In this document: positions 20,026-29,336 of the stretch, piece after piece
Layout of the letters: each line of letters begins with the position of its first letter
Numbering within the stretch: position 1 is the stretch's first letter
Source of the DNA: Bifidobacterium callitrichidarum
GTDB taxonomy: Bacteria > Actinomycetota > Actinomycetes > Actinomycetales > Bifidobacteriaceae
Assembly (NCBI RefSeq): GCF_003129905.1
Contig: NZ_QFFM01000008.1
Span: 1 to 64,000 of the forward strand
Direction of reading: 5' to 3'
Length of the DNA: 64,000 nt
Made by a program: the position numbers and the translations under genes
The notes under the pieces: generated by a model
Databases searched by the model: none
Told to the model about the DNA's origin: nothing
Seen by the model: the letters and a program-made list of their open reading frames with translations, nothing else

Positions 20026-21612
20026 ATGCAACGCAAGATGGTTACTGCGACCGCAGCGACGGCCGGTATCTGTGCAATGGCGATGGCCCTGGCGGGCTGC
20101 GGCGGCGGTCAGGGAGGCGACGTCACGGCAACCGGCGTGCCCGAAACCGTGAACTACGCTATCCAGTCCGACCCGGGCAAGCTGAACCCGATCACCAACG
20201 CCACCGGCGACGGCGTGCAGCTGTCCACCCTCGCCTACGAATCCCTGCTGAGCATGCCCGCCGGCTCCGAGCCGACCGGCAACATCGCCAAGGAATGGAA
20301 GGCCACCACCACCGAGGCCACGTTCACCCTGAAGGACGACGTGGTCTGCTCCGACGGCACCGCCCTCAAGGCCAGCGACGTCAAGGCCACGTTCGACTAC
20401 GTGATCAAGGACGCCTCCGATTCCCAGTACAACGGCGTCTACGTGCCGGAAGGCGTGGAGATCACCGCGGACGACTCCGCCAAGACCGTGACCTTCAAGA
20501 CCTCCACCCCGCAAAGCTTCCTCGCCGAGGAGGTCGGCCAGCTGCCCATCGTCTGCCCGGCAGGCCTGAAGGATCCGTCGGCCATGGATTCCAAGACCTT
20601 CGGCACCGGCCCGTACTCGCTGGAAAGCGCCTCCGCCGGCCAGAAGTACACGTACGTGCGCAACGACTCCTACAAGTCCGGCCTGCCCGAGGGCACCAAG
20701 ATCACGGACCTGCCCAAGACCATCGTGGCCACCGTGGTGACCGACCAGTCCACCCAGACCAACATGCTGGGCTCCGGCGACCTCAACTTGGTCAAGCTGA
20801 GCGGCTCCGACCAGGATCGCATCGACACCTCCACCTACAAGGGCACCAAGGGCGGTTCGATGCCGATGTCCCTGTTCTTCAACCAGAACACCGCGCGCCC
20901 GACCGGCACGCTTGAGGTGCGCCAGGCCATCGCCGAGGCCATCGACCGCAGCAAGGTGGGCCCGGCCATCACGTCCGGCAAGGGCGAGCTGATGAAGTCC
21001 ATCATGCCCGCCGGCTCTTCGATCTGCTCCGACTCCGATTCCTCCGCCTCCATGGCCAAGACCAACGTCAAGGACGCCAAGAAGCTGCTCGATGATGCCG
21101 GTTGGAAGGCCGGTTCCGACGGTGTGCGCAGCAAGGACGGCAAGAAGCTCACCGTCAAGATCCTGTACAACTCCACCGCCGGTTCGGCCGTGGCCGCGGG
21201 CGTGGAACTGGTGCAGAAGGAGCTCAAGGCCGTCGGCTTCGACGCGCAGATCACCCCGTCCGACCAGTACACCAACGTGATCTTCTCCGGCGGCGACTGG
21301 GATCTGCTCATCAGCAGCATCTCCGCCACCACCCCTGCCGAGTGGTACGGCATCTTCTCCGGCGACGTGGTGCCGGACGGCGGCAACTGGACCTACAACG
21401 CCGACAAGACCTACTTCCGTCTCGCGGATGAGGCCGCCTCCCAAGCCGGCGAGGACTCCTGCCCCGCCTGGCAGAAGGCCGAGGACCAGCTCATGAAGAA
21501 CGTGACCGTCCTGCCGCTCGCCCAGTCCTGGGACATGTACTACTCCAAGGGCTTCACCGTGGGCACCGACCCGACCGGCAACTTCCTGCCGACCACCTTC
21601 AAGGCGGCCTGA
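20026..21612 (+). CDS. Peptide ABC transporter substrate-binding lipoprotein (SBP family 5)
   Basis: The 528-residue protein is an extracellular solute-binding lipoprotein of the DppA/OppA class. The lipobox ALAGC places the lipid-bearing cysteine at about residue 25. Typical features follow: ETVNYAIQSDPGKLNPITNATGDG near the mature N-terminus, a substrate-cleft region beginning FTLKDDVVCSDGT, and SVLTPAEWYGIFSGD-type sequence near the end. It is the first gene of an operon reaching 32101 and would deliver peptides to the permeases encoded next. The 297-base gap to the permease contains palindromes, so expression may be differential, with the binding protein made in excess as usual for such systems. 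Confidence 0.88.
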   Translation: MQRKMVTATAATAGICAMAMALAGCGGGQGGDVTATGVPETVNYAIQSDPGKLNPITNATGDGVQLSTLAYESLLSMPAGSEPTGNIAKEWKATTTEATFTLKDDVVCSDGTALKASDVKATFDYVIKDASDSQYNGVYVPEGVEITADDSAKTVTFKTSTPQSFLAEEVGQLPIVCPAGLKDPSAMDSKTFGTGPYSLESASAGQKYTYVRNDSYKSGLPEGTKITDLPKTIVATVVTDQSTQTNMLGSGDLNLVKLSGSDQDRIDTSTYKGTKGGSMPMSLFFNQNTARPTGTLEVRQAIAEAIDRSKVGPAITSGKGELMKSIMPAGSSICSDSDSSASMAKTNVKDAKKLLDDAGWKAGSDGVRSKDGKKLTVKILYNSTAGSAVAAGVELVQKELKAVGFDAQITPSDQYTNVIFSGGDWDLLISSISATTPAEWYGIFSGDVVPDGGNWTYNADKTYFRLADEAASQAGEDSCPAWQKAEDQLMKNVTVLPLAQSWDMYYSKGFTVGTDPTGNFLPTTFKAA

Positions 21613-21641
21613 GTAGGGGCTGACGACAGTAAGTAGCGGGG

Positions 21642-21837
21642 ACCTCCTGGCTGGCTTTCTGTGAGGGAAGCCGGTTGGGAGGTATGCCCGTTGATGTGAA
21701 TGCGGTCTTTGGCCTTCACCGTCGTTGGACTACCCCTCAGTCGGCTTCGCCGCCAGCTCCCCTGACAAGGGGAGCCAAGGAAAGGGACCCGCTTCACGGC
21801 ATCGTCCTCAGAGAGGGGAGCCAAGGAGAACCTCCTC
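21642..21837. repeat. Hairpin and REP-like palindromes in the operon gap
   Basis: A stem-loop with ACCTCC and GGAGGT arms (21642-21683) lies 30 bases after the lipoprotein gene. About 21725-21837 is a cluster of dispersed palindromic units (agctcccct...aggggagcc and gaggggagcc) related to those at 18505, 45973 and 59650. They may stabilise or end part of the first transcript. Confidence 0.6.
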
Positions 21838-21909
21838 CCCTCACCGAAGCCGAGATAGCGAAGAAGCTGAACCTAATTCCGATAACACGCAATAAATAAG
21901 GAGCACATC

Positions 21910-22959
21910 GTGAGCGAGAGCAGCAACGCGGCGAACGCGAACGCGGATGCGAGTGCGGACGCGACGGCAACCACCGCAGCCGCACCGCAGCAGCGCACGC
22001 ACCGTCGCATGAATCCGTGGGTGAGTTTCGTCGGAAGGCGACTGGTGCGCACGGTCGTGGCCCTGTGGGTCATCGTCACCGTGGCGTTCGTGGTGCTGCG
22101 CTTCTCCGGCGGCGATCCGGTGCGCAACGCGCTCGGCGCCACCGCGTCCCCCGAACTGGTGGCGCAGCGTCGTGCCACGCTCGGCCTCAACAAGCCGCTG
22201 CCGGTGCAGTACGCACAGTACATCGCCGGCCTGTTCCACGGCGACCTCGGTATCTCCATCATCTCCGGCCGTTCGGTCTCCGAGATCGTGGCCACGCGAC
22301 TGCCGTGGACCGTGGCGCTCGCCTTGGCCGCCTTCGTGGTGATTCTGGTCTTCTCCATCCCGATCGGCATGGCTATGGCCGTGCACACCCAGGGCGACCG
22401 TCACCGTGGCAGCGAACTGGTGTTCACCGGCATTACCGGCTTCTTCGGCAACATCCCGGACTACCTGGTGGCCGTGATCCTGGTGAGCGTGCTCGCCGTC
22501 AACCTGAAGCTCTTCCCGGTGGCCGGCGCGAACAGCGCGGCGTCGTTCGTGCTGCCGGTCACCGCACTATCGATATCCTCGATCTGCATGCTCTCGCGCA
22601 TCGCCCGCATCCAGACCTTCCACACCCTCAACGACGACTACGTGCGCACGGCCCGCGGCAAGCGACTGAGCCCCATGCGCATCTACTGGCGTCACGTCAT
22701 GCCGAACATGGTCTCCACCATCATGGTGCTCGCCGGCAACACGCTGGCCCAGATCATGACCGGCACGGTGCTTATCGAGCAGGTGTTCAACTGGCCGGGC
22801 ATGGGCACCGCGTTCACCACCGCCATCACCTCCCGCGACTACGGCATCGTGCAGGGCCTGGCCCTCGTCTACGGTTTCCTGGTGCTGCTCATCACCTTCC
22901 TGGTCGATGTGGTGGTGGCGCTGCTCGAACGTCGCTCGACCATGCTGGAGACGGCCTGA
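21910..22959 (+). CDS. Peptide ABC transporter permease (DppB-like)
   Basis: The product (349 residues) is an integral membrane subunit of a dipeptide/oligopeptide importer. An Ala/Asn-rich 35-residue lead precedes the first membrane helix (about 42-62, VVALWVIVTVAFVVLRFSGG). The family signatures LGLNKPLPVQYAQYIAGLFHGDLG and the coupling-loop region DDYVRTARGKRLSPMRIYWRHV are present, with six predicted membrane segments. It starts at GTG (21910) after AAGGAG. It is followed 36 bases later by the second permease, which is fused to an ATPase. Confidence 0.9.
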   Translation: MSESSNAANANADASADATATTAAAPQQRTHRRMNPWVSFVGRRLVRTVVALWVIVTVAFVVLRFSGGDPVRNALGATASPELVAQRRATLGLNKPLPVQYAQYIAGLFHGDLGISIISGRSVSEIVATRLPWTVALALAAFVVILVFSIPIGMAMAVHTQGDRHRGSELVFTGITGFFGNIPDYLVAVILVSVLAVNLKLFPVAGANSAASFVLPVTALSISSICMLSRIARIQTFHTLNDDYVRTARGKRLSPMRIYWRHVMPNMVSTIMVLAGNTLAQIMTGTVLIEQVFNWPGMGTAFTTAITSRDYGIVQGLALVYGFLVLLITFLVDVVVALLERRSTMLETA

Positions 22960-22995
22960 GCCCCGGCTCGGCGCGGAAGTCAAGGAGTCAAGGAA

Positions 22996-25020
22996 ATGAA
23001 ACGTACCAAGCAGTTCCTGTCCTCACCGCTGGTGGTGGTCTCCGGCGTGATGATCGTCGTGCTCATTGTGCTGGCCGTCATCGCGCCGGCCGTCTGGGGC
23101 GTGGCCGCCAACACCGAGAACCCGGCGATCCTGCTGCACAAGCCGTCCGGTGAGCACTGGTTCGGCACCGACCAGCTCGGCCGCGACATCTTCGCGCGCA
23201 CGATGGTCGCCACGCGACTCTCGCTGGTCACCGCCCTGATCTGCACCGTCATCTCCGCGGTGCTCGGCATCATCGTCGGCGCGGTGCCGGTGGTGTTCGG
23301 CAAGCGCGCCCAGCGCTGGACCTCGTCCATCATCAACGTCTGGCTCGCCTTCCCGGTGATCCTGCTCGCCATGCTGACCGTCATCGCGCTCGGCACCGGC
23401 GCCACGGCCACCACCATCGCCCTGACCATCACCATGACCCCGACCTTCGCGCGACTCGCGCAGACGCTGTCCGCCACGGTGGCCGGTGCGGACTACATGG
23501 CCGCGGCCCGCATGTTCGGCGTCTCCGGCAGCCGTCAGGTCTTCTACTACATCCTGCCCGAGGTGGCCGAGCCGTTCGTAGCGAACGTCACGCAGTCCAT
23601 CGGAGGCGCGATTCTGGCCATGAGCTCGCTGAGCTTCCTGGGCCTGGGCGTGCAGCCGCCCGTCTACGATTGGGGCCGCCTGATCAACGAGGGCTTCGCC
23701 CAGGTGTACGTCTCGCCGATGGCCGCGGTGGGCCCCGGCATCGCCATCGTGTTCGCCGGCCTGGCGTTCAACCTGTTCGGCGAGGGCATCTCCAACCAGA
23801 TCCGCCGTGCGTACAAGCCGCTACCCTCCGCCCTGTCCAAGCGCGAACTCGACAACCCGCCCAAGATGCTGGACAAGACCAACATGGAACTCGTGGTGGA
23901 GGCCGCCGCCGAGCAGACCGCACAGCACCGCGAGAGGGTCGAGGCCCTGCGCGCCAAGGATCCGGACGCCGCCGTGGTCTCCGTGCCCCGTCCGGCCCCG
24001 GTGCTCTCCGTGCGCGGCCTGACCGTCTCCTTCCCCGAAGGCAAGCATTGGAACACGCCGGTCAAGGGCATCAGCTTCGACGTCGAGGCCGGCGAGATCG
24101 TGGGCCTTGTGGGCGAATCCGGTTCCGGCAAGTCCCTCACGATGATGTCCGTGGCCGACCTGGCCGCGCCCGGCTCATACGTGGCCGCCGACTCCATCCG
24201 ATTCGACGGCACCGACATCGTGGGCATGCTGCCCAAGGACAAGCGCAAGCTGCTCTCCGGCATCGGCGTGGTCTTCCAGGACTCGCTGACCGCCCTGAAT
24301 CCCGCCATGCGCGTGGGCAAGCAGCTGGCCGAAGTGCTCGAATGTCAGAACGGCACTCCGCATGAGGAGGCCATGAAGCAGGCCGTCGAGATGCTGGAGC
24401 ACGTGGGCATCGACCCGGCCCAGCACGCGGAACGCAAGTTCCCGTACGAACTGTCCGGCGGCATGCGCCAGCGCGCGATGATTGCCATGGCCGAGATCAA
24501 CCATCCCAAGCTCATCATCGCGGACGAACCGACCACTGCACTGGACGTCACGGTGCAGAAGCAGGTGCTCGCGCTGCTGCGCAACGAATGCGCCCGCAAC
24601 AAGCAGGCCGCCGTCATCGTCTCCCACGACATCGCCGTGCTCGGCGAGATCTGCAGCCGAATCATGGTCATGTACCACGGCGCGATCGTGGAGATCTTCG
24701 ACACCGCGCTGCTGCGCACGCCCGAAAAACTCAAGCACCCGTACACCCGCGCGCTGGTCAGCTCCATCCCGACCCTTGCCACGGACAAGAGCCGCCCGCT
24801 GGTCACCATCGACGACGAGCTGGTCTCGCACCAGTCCGCCGACCTCGCCAATCGGGAGGCCGCCGAACGTGCGGAGGAAGGCACTGTGATCGACGGGGAT
24901 GCTGCCGAGGCCGCCGATATCGCCGCGGACAGCGTCGTCAAGGACGAAGCCGCGGAGGATGCGGCGGAACTGCAGGAAGGCCAGCAACCCAATCAGCAGG
25001 ACACGAAGGAGGAACGATGA
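22996..25020 (+). CDS. Fused peptide ABC permease (DppC-like) and ATPase (DppD-like)
   Basis: One 674-residue protein joins two subunits that are usually separate. Residues about 1-275 are a DppC-type permease with LGTDQLGRDIFARTMVATRLS and the coupling region ADYMAAARMFGVSGSRQVF. A charged linker (about 276-335) leads to an ABC ATPase with Walker A GESGSGKS near residue 375, signature LSGGMRQR near 487 and Walker B LIIADEPTTALD near 506. A C-terminal tail of about 70 residues is rich in Ala, Glu and Asp. The reading frame is continuous with no sign of a frameshift. The stop overlaps the start of the next ATPase gene (ATGA), which implies translational coupling. Confidence 0.92.
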   Translation: MKRTKQFLSSPLVVVSGVMIVVLIVLAVIAPAVWGVAANTENPAILLHKPSGEHWFGTDQLGRDIFARTMVATRLSLVTALICTVISAVLGIIVGAVPVVFGKRAQRWTSSIINVWLAFPVILLAMLTVIALGTGATATTIALTITMTPTFARLAQTLSATVAGADYMAAARMFGVSGSRQVFYYILPEVAEPFVANVTQSIGGAILAMSSLSFLGLGVQPPVYDWGRLINEGFAQVYVSPMAAVGPGIAIVFAGLAFNLFGEGISNQIRRAYKPLPSALSKRELDNPPKMLDKTNMELVVEAAAEQTAQHRERVEALRAKDPDAAVVSVPRPAPVLSVRGLTVSFPEGKHWNTPVKGISFDVEAGEIVGLVGESGSGKSLTMMSVADLAAPGSYVAADSIRFDGTDIVGMLPKDKRKLLSGIGVVFQDSLTALNPAMRVGKQLAEVLECQNGTPHEEAMKQAVEMLEHVGIDPAQHAERKFPYELSGGMRQRAMIAMAEINHPKLIIADEPTTALDVTVQKQVLALLRNECARNKQAAVIVSHDIAVLGEICSRIMVMYHGAIVEIFDTALLRTPEKLKHPYTRALVSSIPTLATDKSRPLVTIDDELVSHQSADLANREAAERAEEGTVIDGDAAEAADIAADSVVKDEAAEDAAELQEGQQPNQQDTKEER

Positions 25021-25853
25021 GCGACGATACGATTCTTGAGGTCCGTGACGCTTGCGTGACCTTCGAAAAGCGCGATTCCGTGGTGCACGCCGTGGACCAC
25101 ATCTCGCTGACCATGAAGCGCGGCGCCATGCTGGGCCTCGTGGGCGAATCCGGTTCCGGCAAGTCCACGCTCGCCAAGGCCATCGTGGGCATGCAGCAGC
25201 TCGATTCCGGCCAGATCCTCATCGACGGCCTGAGCCAGCACGACCGTGCCAAGCTCAAGGGCCATGCCAAGGCCGAAATCGTGCAGATGGTCTTCCAGGA
25301 TCCGTACTCCTCGCTCAACCCGCGCATGAGCGTGGGCGACGCGATCGGCGAGGTGCTCGACACCTATGAGCATCTGAGTGCCGCCGAACGCGAGGAATCC
25401 GTGGCCGAACTGCTGCGGCTCGTGCACCTGCCGGCCGACGTGGCGCCCAAGATGCCCGACCAGCTTTCCGGCGGCATGCGCCAGCGCATCGCCGTGGCCA
25501 AGTGTCTGGCCGTGCGTCCGAAGCTCATCGTGACCGACGAGATCACCAGTGCCCTCGACGTATCCGTGCAGGCCGTGGTGCTCAACCTCATTCGATCGCT
25601 GCACGAGCAGTTGGGCCTGTCGATGCTGTTCATCAGCCACAACCTGGCCGCCGTGCGGTACATCTGCGATGACATCGCCGTGATGCACCATGGCCGCATC
25701 GTGGAGTGCGGGCCCGCCGAGCAGATCGTCAAGGCGCCGACCGATCCGTACACGCGCTCGCTGGTCAGCGCGATTCCCTCGTTGGAGGATGCCGGCCGCG
25801 ACGTGCTGCTGGAGCCGAGCCTCGATTCGAGCTTTGCCGGGGCCGTCCGATGA
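25017..25853 (+). CDS. Peptide ABC transporter ATPase (DppF-like)
   Basis: The second ATPase of the importer has 278 residues. Walker A (GESGSGKST) is near residue 45, the signature LSGGMRQRIAVAKCL near 152 and Walker B LIVTDEITSALDVSVQ near 173; the catalytic acidic residue is the Glu of TDEITSALD. H-loop SHNLAAVRYIC follows. It begins in an ATGA overlap with the fused permease-ATPase and ends in another ATGA overlap with the dipeptidase gene. Expression is therefore probably tightly coupled. Together the two ATPase domains form the expected heterodimer. Confidence 0.92.
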   Translation: MSDDTILEVRDACVTFEKRDSVVHAVDHISLTMKRGAMLGLVGESGSGKSTLAKAIVGMQQLDSGQILIDGLSQHDRAKLKGHAKAEIVQMVFQDPYSSLNPRMSVGDAIGEVLDTYEHLSAAEREESVAELLRLVHLPADVAPKMPDQLSGGMRQRIAVAKCLAVRPKLIVTDEITSALDVSVQAVVLNLIRSLHEQLGLSMLFISHNLAAVRYICDDIAVMHHGRIVECGPAEQIVKAPTDPYTRSLVSAIPSLEDAGRDVLLEPSLDSSFAGAVR

Positions 25854-27673
25854 GCGATGCCGGGGTGGTGGAGGCCGTCGCCGAGGATACGCTGGCGGCG
25901 GCTGCCGTGGGGGATTGTCTGTCTGACGGCGTTGGCCGTGACGATGACGGAGTTGCGGGGATTGCCGGGGCTTCCGGGCCTGCTGAAGTCAGCGGCCCGG
26001 ACGCTATGGATACGAGCCGTCTGACCGATGCCGAACGCGCGTTGATGGTTCGCGCCGACCGTTGGCTGGCCGCGCACGCCGACGAATTCGAGCGAACGTT
26101 GGCACGATGGGTCGCGGTGCCGTCCATCTGCGACGACGGGTATGCCGAGGAAGAGGCTGCTAACGATGGCGGTGATGGCGCTGGCCGTGTGCCCGGACAT
26201 GGCGATGCGGAACATGATGCCGGCTGTGCTACGAACGGTGCTTCCCGCAATGCCGATATGACCGCCAAATCCGGTGCGAACGCTGGCCGTCCGACCCCGC
26301 TTGGCCCGGCCGTTGCGGATATGTTCGACGTGGCCTCCGAAGACATTTGCGCAATGGGCCTCGCGCCCTGCAATCACGGTGGTTACGCGCTGTCCGCCGC
26401 GGTGGAGGTCGGCGAGTCCCGGCCCGATCTGGAAGTTGGTGGCGCGAACGAGATCGCCCTGGTCGGTCACCTGGACGTGGTCCCGGCCGGCGACGGCTGG
26501 ACGCGCCCGCCATTCACGCTGACCCGCGAAGGCGAGTTCGTATTCGGCCGCGGCGTGCACGACTGCAAGGGCCCCTCACTGGTCAACCTGTTCGTGCTGT
26601 GCATGCTGCGCGACCTCGACGTGCCGATGCGCCACCGCGTGCGCGCGCTCATGGGCGGCGGCGAGGAAACCCGGATGAACGACCTGCGCGGATACCTGAA
26701 ACGTGAAAAAGCCGCGGGATTCAGTCTGGTCACCGACGGCCCGTTCCCTGTGAACTACGGTCAGAAGGGCATCCTGCAGATCGTGATGAGCGTGCCCGCT
26801 CCCGGCATCTGGCGACATTTCGCCGCCGGTTCAGCCGCCAACGCCGTGCCTGGCGAGGCAGCGATTGAACTGTCCGGAATCGCGGACGCTGCCGTGGAGG
26901 CCACCATTGCCGGAGCGTCCGAACGGTATCGCAAGACGATCCGCTGGGACGCCGCCACGCATACGCTCCACGCCCAGGGCATCGCCGGCCACGCGGCCTT
27001 CCAGGACGGCACGGTGAGCGCCATCATGCTGCTGACCGGGTTCCTCAGCGAATCCGGATTGCTTGCCGGCCCTGACCATGCCGCGGAACTGGCGACCGCC
27101 CGGGCACTGTTCGCCATCGCCCAGTCGAAGGACGGTAAAGGCCTCGGCATCGCTTGCGAGGACGAATCCGGACCGCTCAGCTTCAACCTCGGACGAATCA
27201 CGGAAGCCGGCGAACGATTGCAACTCCAATGCGACAGCCGCTACCCGGTCTCCGGCAACGGCCCGGACATCGAACGCAGGCTACGTGCGGCCGTCGCGGC
27301 CATGCCCGCCGACCGGGACGTGCGGGTCGAACAGGTCCACGACGAACCGGCCTATCGCATCGACCCGGACGGCGTGGAGTGCAGGACGCTCACCCGCGCG
27401 TTCAACGACTTCTTCGACGCGGACAAACAGCCCTTCACCATGGGCGGCGGCACGCACTCGCGCCTCTTGCCACGGTCGGTCACTTTCGGCGCCGACTTCT
27501 GGTACATGGACGACATCGCCCGCAAGGCCGGCCATCCCGCCAAACCTGAAGGCATGGGCGAGGACGAGGGTGGCGCCCACAGTGCGGACGAATGCGTGAA
27601 CATCGCCAACCTGCTCACCGCCGCCAAGCTCTACCTGCTCGCTCTCACGCGATTGGACGGCATGCTGGAGTGA
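25850..27673 (+). CDS. M20-family dipeptidase (PepV/carnosinase-like)
   Basis: This zinc peptidase of 607 residues would cut dipeptides in the cytoplasm. Metal and catalytic motifs are GHLDVVPAGDGW near residue 207 (His and Asp), GVHDCKGPS (bridging Asp), MGGGEETRMND (Glu-Glu pair) and MGGGTHSRLLP near the end (His). A Gly-rich lid region lies between. Compared with ordinary PepV-type enzymes (about 470 residues) it has an N-terminal low-complexity extension and an insert around residues 100-145 rich in Asn, Asp and Ala. The start in an ATGA overlap with the ATPase gene ties hydrolysis to peptide import. Confidence 0.88.
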   Translation: MSDAGVVEAVAEDTLAAAAVGDCLSDGVGRDDDGVAGIAGASGPAEVSGPDAMDTSRLTDAERALMVRADRWLAAHADEFERTLARWVAVPSICDDGYAEEEAANDGGDGAGRVPGHGDAEHDAGCATNGASRNADMTAKSGANAGRPTPLGPAVADMFDVASEDICAMGLAPCNHGGYALSAAVEVGESRPDLEVGGANEIALVGHLDVVPAGDGWTRPPFTLTREGEFVFGRGVHDCKGPSLVNLFVLCMLRDLDVPMRHRVRALMGGGEETRMNDLRGYLKREKAAGFSLVTDGPFPVNYGQKGILQIVMSVPAPGIWRHFAAGSAANAVPGEAAIELSGIADAAVEATIAGASERYRKTIRWDAATHTLHAQGIAGHAAFQDGTVSAIMLLTGFLSESGLLAGPDHAAELATARALFAIAQSKDGKGLGIACEDESGPLSFNLGRITEAGERLQLQCDSRYPVSGNGPDIERRLRAAVAAMPADRDVRVEQVHDEPAYRIDPDGVECRTLTRAFNDFFDADKQPFTMGGGTHSRLLPRSVTFGADFWYMDDIARKAGHPAKPEGMGEDEGGAHSADECVNIANLLTAAKLYLLALTRLDGMLE

Positions 27674-27832
27674 GCGGCGTCGGTCGCCCGAAAGCGTAAC
27701 TCTGCGTACGATGGCGGAAGCGGCCGCAGCGAGGCCCATCGCCATGCAGCGAAGCAGGAGAGACGCGGACGCCTACGACGACATGGGCCGACCAACGAAA
27801 CGAACAACGGAATCAACGGAAATGAGGTAACG

Positions 27833-29320
27833 ATGAGCGACGATTCCCGCCACCAGCCGGGCCCGGCCATGCCCGACGTGGACCAGGCGAAAACGTTGGC
27901 ATTCACCAACGAAGCCGGCGAACAGGTGGACTACGAGGCCCGCGTACGTCTGATCGACGTGCCGCGTTCGGACGAGGACCGCAGGCCGGTGGGCCGCATG
28001 TCCGTCACGTCGTTCGTGCGACTCTTCGACGGCTCGCCCGACCCCGCGCGCCCGGTGATGGTGCTGTTCAACGGTGGCCCGATCGTGGCCAGCACCGCCC
28101 TGCTGCTGTCCGGCATCGGCCCGAAGCGCGCCGCGTTCAGCGACGATCTCGATGCGCCGCTGCGCGACTCCTATCATCTCGTGGACAGCCCGTCCTCGCT
28201 GTTGACGGACTGCGACCTCATCGTCATGGACGCCATCGGCTGCGGCTACGGCCGTTACGAGGCGGACGTGGATGTGGAATCCAAGTACACGGCCCGCGAG
28301 GACGCCCGTCAGTTCGCCGAGGCGGCCGCCCGCTGGATGGTGCTGGAGGGGCGTGAGGCCTCGCCGCTGTACATCCTCGGCGAAAGCTACGGCACCGTGC
28401 GCGCCCCGCTCATGGCCAAGGCCATGCTGGAGCTTGCGGACACGCAGATCGCGCCCGCCGGCGTGGTGCTCATGGGCACCACCACAAACATCCAGGAGGT
28501 CCACGACCGCCTGCGCTCGGTGGTGGGACCGGTCAGCTCGCTGCCGCTGATGGCCGCGGTCGCCTGGTACCACAAGCGCGGCTCGCTGGACGCCAAGGAC
28601 TGGCGCGAGGCGGTGGACAAGGCGCGCGAATACGCCTACGGGCCGTACCTGAGCGCCCTGTACGCCGGCTCCCGCCTCCCGCAGGAGCAGCGCGAGGCCG
28701 TGGCCGCCGAACTCGAACGATTCACCGGCGTCAAGGCCGCCGCATGGCTCAAGAACCGCCTCAACATCTCCAAGGACCGATTCCGTTCGATGCTCTTGGA
28801 GGACGAGGGCAAGGTCGTGGGCGTGTACGACGCTCGATACGCCGCGCCCGCCTCGCCGATCTACCAGGTCGACCCGTCCGACAGTCGCGTGGGCCCGGTG
28901 CTGGCCGTCTGCGCGCACCGCTTCTACAACGACCTGCTCGGCGTGGACCGTGCGCTCACGCGCGTGGAGGCCCCCGGCGACGTCTGGTCCTCCTGGGACT
29001 GGAGCGTGGGCGGCCCCTCCGATTCGGTGCCGGAAGGCGCGAAGAAGTCGCCGTTCGACGAGTTCGACTACGCGGGCGCGCTGGAATACTGCCTGCAGCA
29101 GGTCGCCGGCTTCCGTCTCATGGTGGCCAACGGCTGCTACGACACCATCACCACGGTCGGCGCCTCGGACGCGCTCATCGCCTCGATGGACGCGCCGGAA
29201 GGAAGCATGACGCAGCGCATCTACCCGGCCGGCCACATGACGTACACCGACCGCGAATCCGGCGTGGCGCTGAACCACGACCTCGCCGCGTTCGTTACCT
29301 CTTCTGGCTCCCCTCGCTGA
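27833..29320 (+). CDS. S10-family serine carboxypeptidase, first paralogue
   Basis: The 495-residue protein is a serine carboxypeptidase of family S10, an alpha/beta hydrolase fold enzyme that removes C-terminal residues from peptides. The nucleophile Ser185 lies in ILGESYGT, the acid is probably Asp437 in GCYDTITT, and His468 lies in AGHMTYTD. The oxyanion region is VLFNGGPIVAS, whereas the family norm is NGGPGxSS. There is no signal peptide, so the enzyme should act in the cytoplasm. That is unusual for S10, which is mainly eukaryotic vacuolar or secreted. It follows the dipeptidase by 159 bases and has a second, diverged S10 gene two genes later. Confidence 0.85.
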   Translation: MSDDSRHQPGPAMPDVDQAKTLAFTNEAGEQVDYEARVRLIDVPRSDEDRRPVGRMSVTSFVRLFDGSPDPARPVMVLFNGGPIVASTALLLSGIGPKRAAFSDDLDAPLRDSYHLVDSPSSLLTDCDLIVMDAIGCGYGRYEADVDVESKYTAREDARQFAEAAARWMVLEGREASPLYILGESYGTVRAPLMAKAMLELADTQIAPAGVVLMGTTTNIQEVHDRLRSVVGPVSSLPLMAAVAWYHKRGSLDAKDWREAVDKAREYAYGPYLSALYAGSRLPQEQREAVAAELERFTGVKAAAWLKNRLNISKDRFRSMLLEDEGKVVGVYDARYAAPASPIYQVDPSDSRVGPVLAVCAHRFYNDLLGVDRALTRVEAPGDVWSSWDWSVGGPSDSVPEGAKKSPFDEFDYAGALEYCLQQVAGFRLMVANGCYDTITTVGASDALIASMDAPEGSMTQRIYPAGHMTYTDRESGVALNHDLAAFVTSSGSPR

Positions 29321-29336
29321 ATAGAAAGGAATCATC

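Noticed and set aside
22017-23153. Overlapping plus-strand frame over both permease genes
   Set aside because: It is Arg/His-rich in an alternative frame; both true genes have clear membrane segments and starts.
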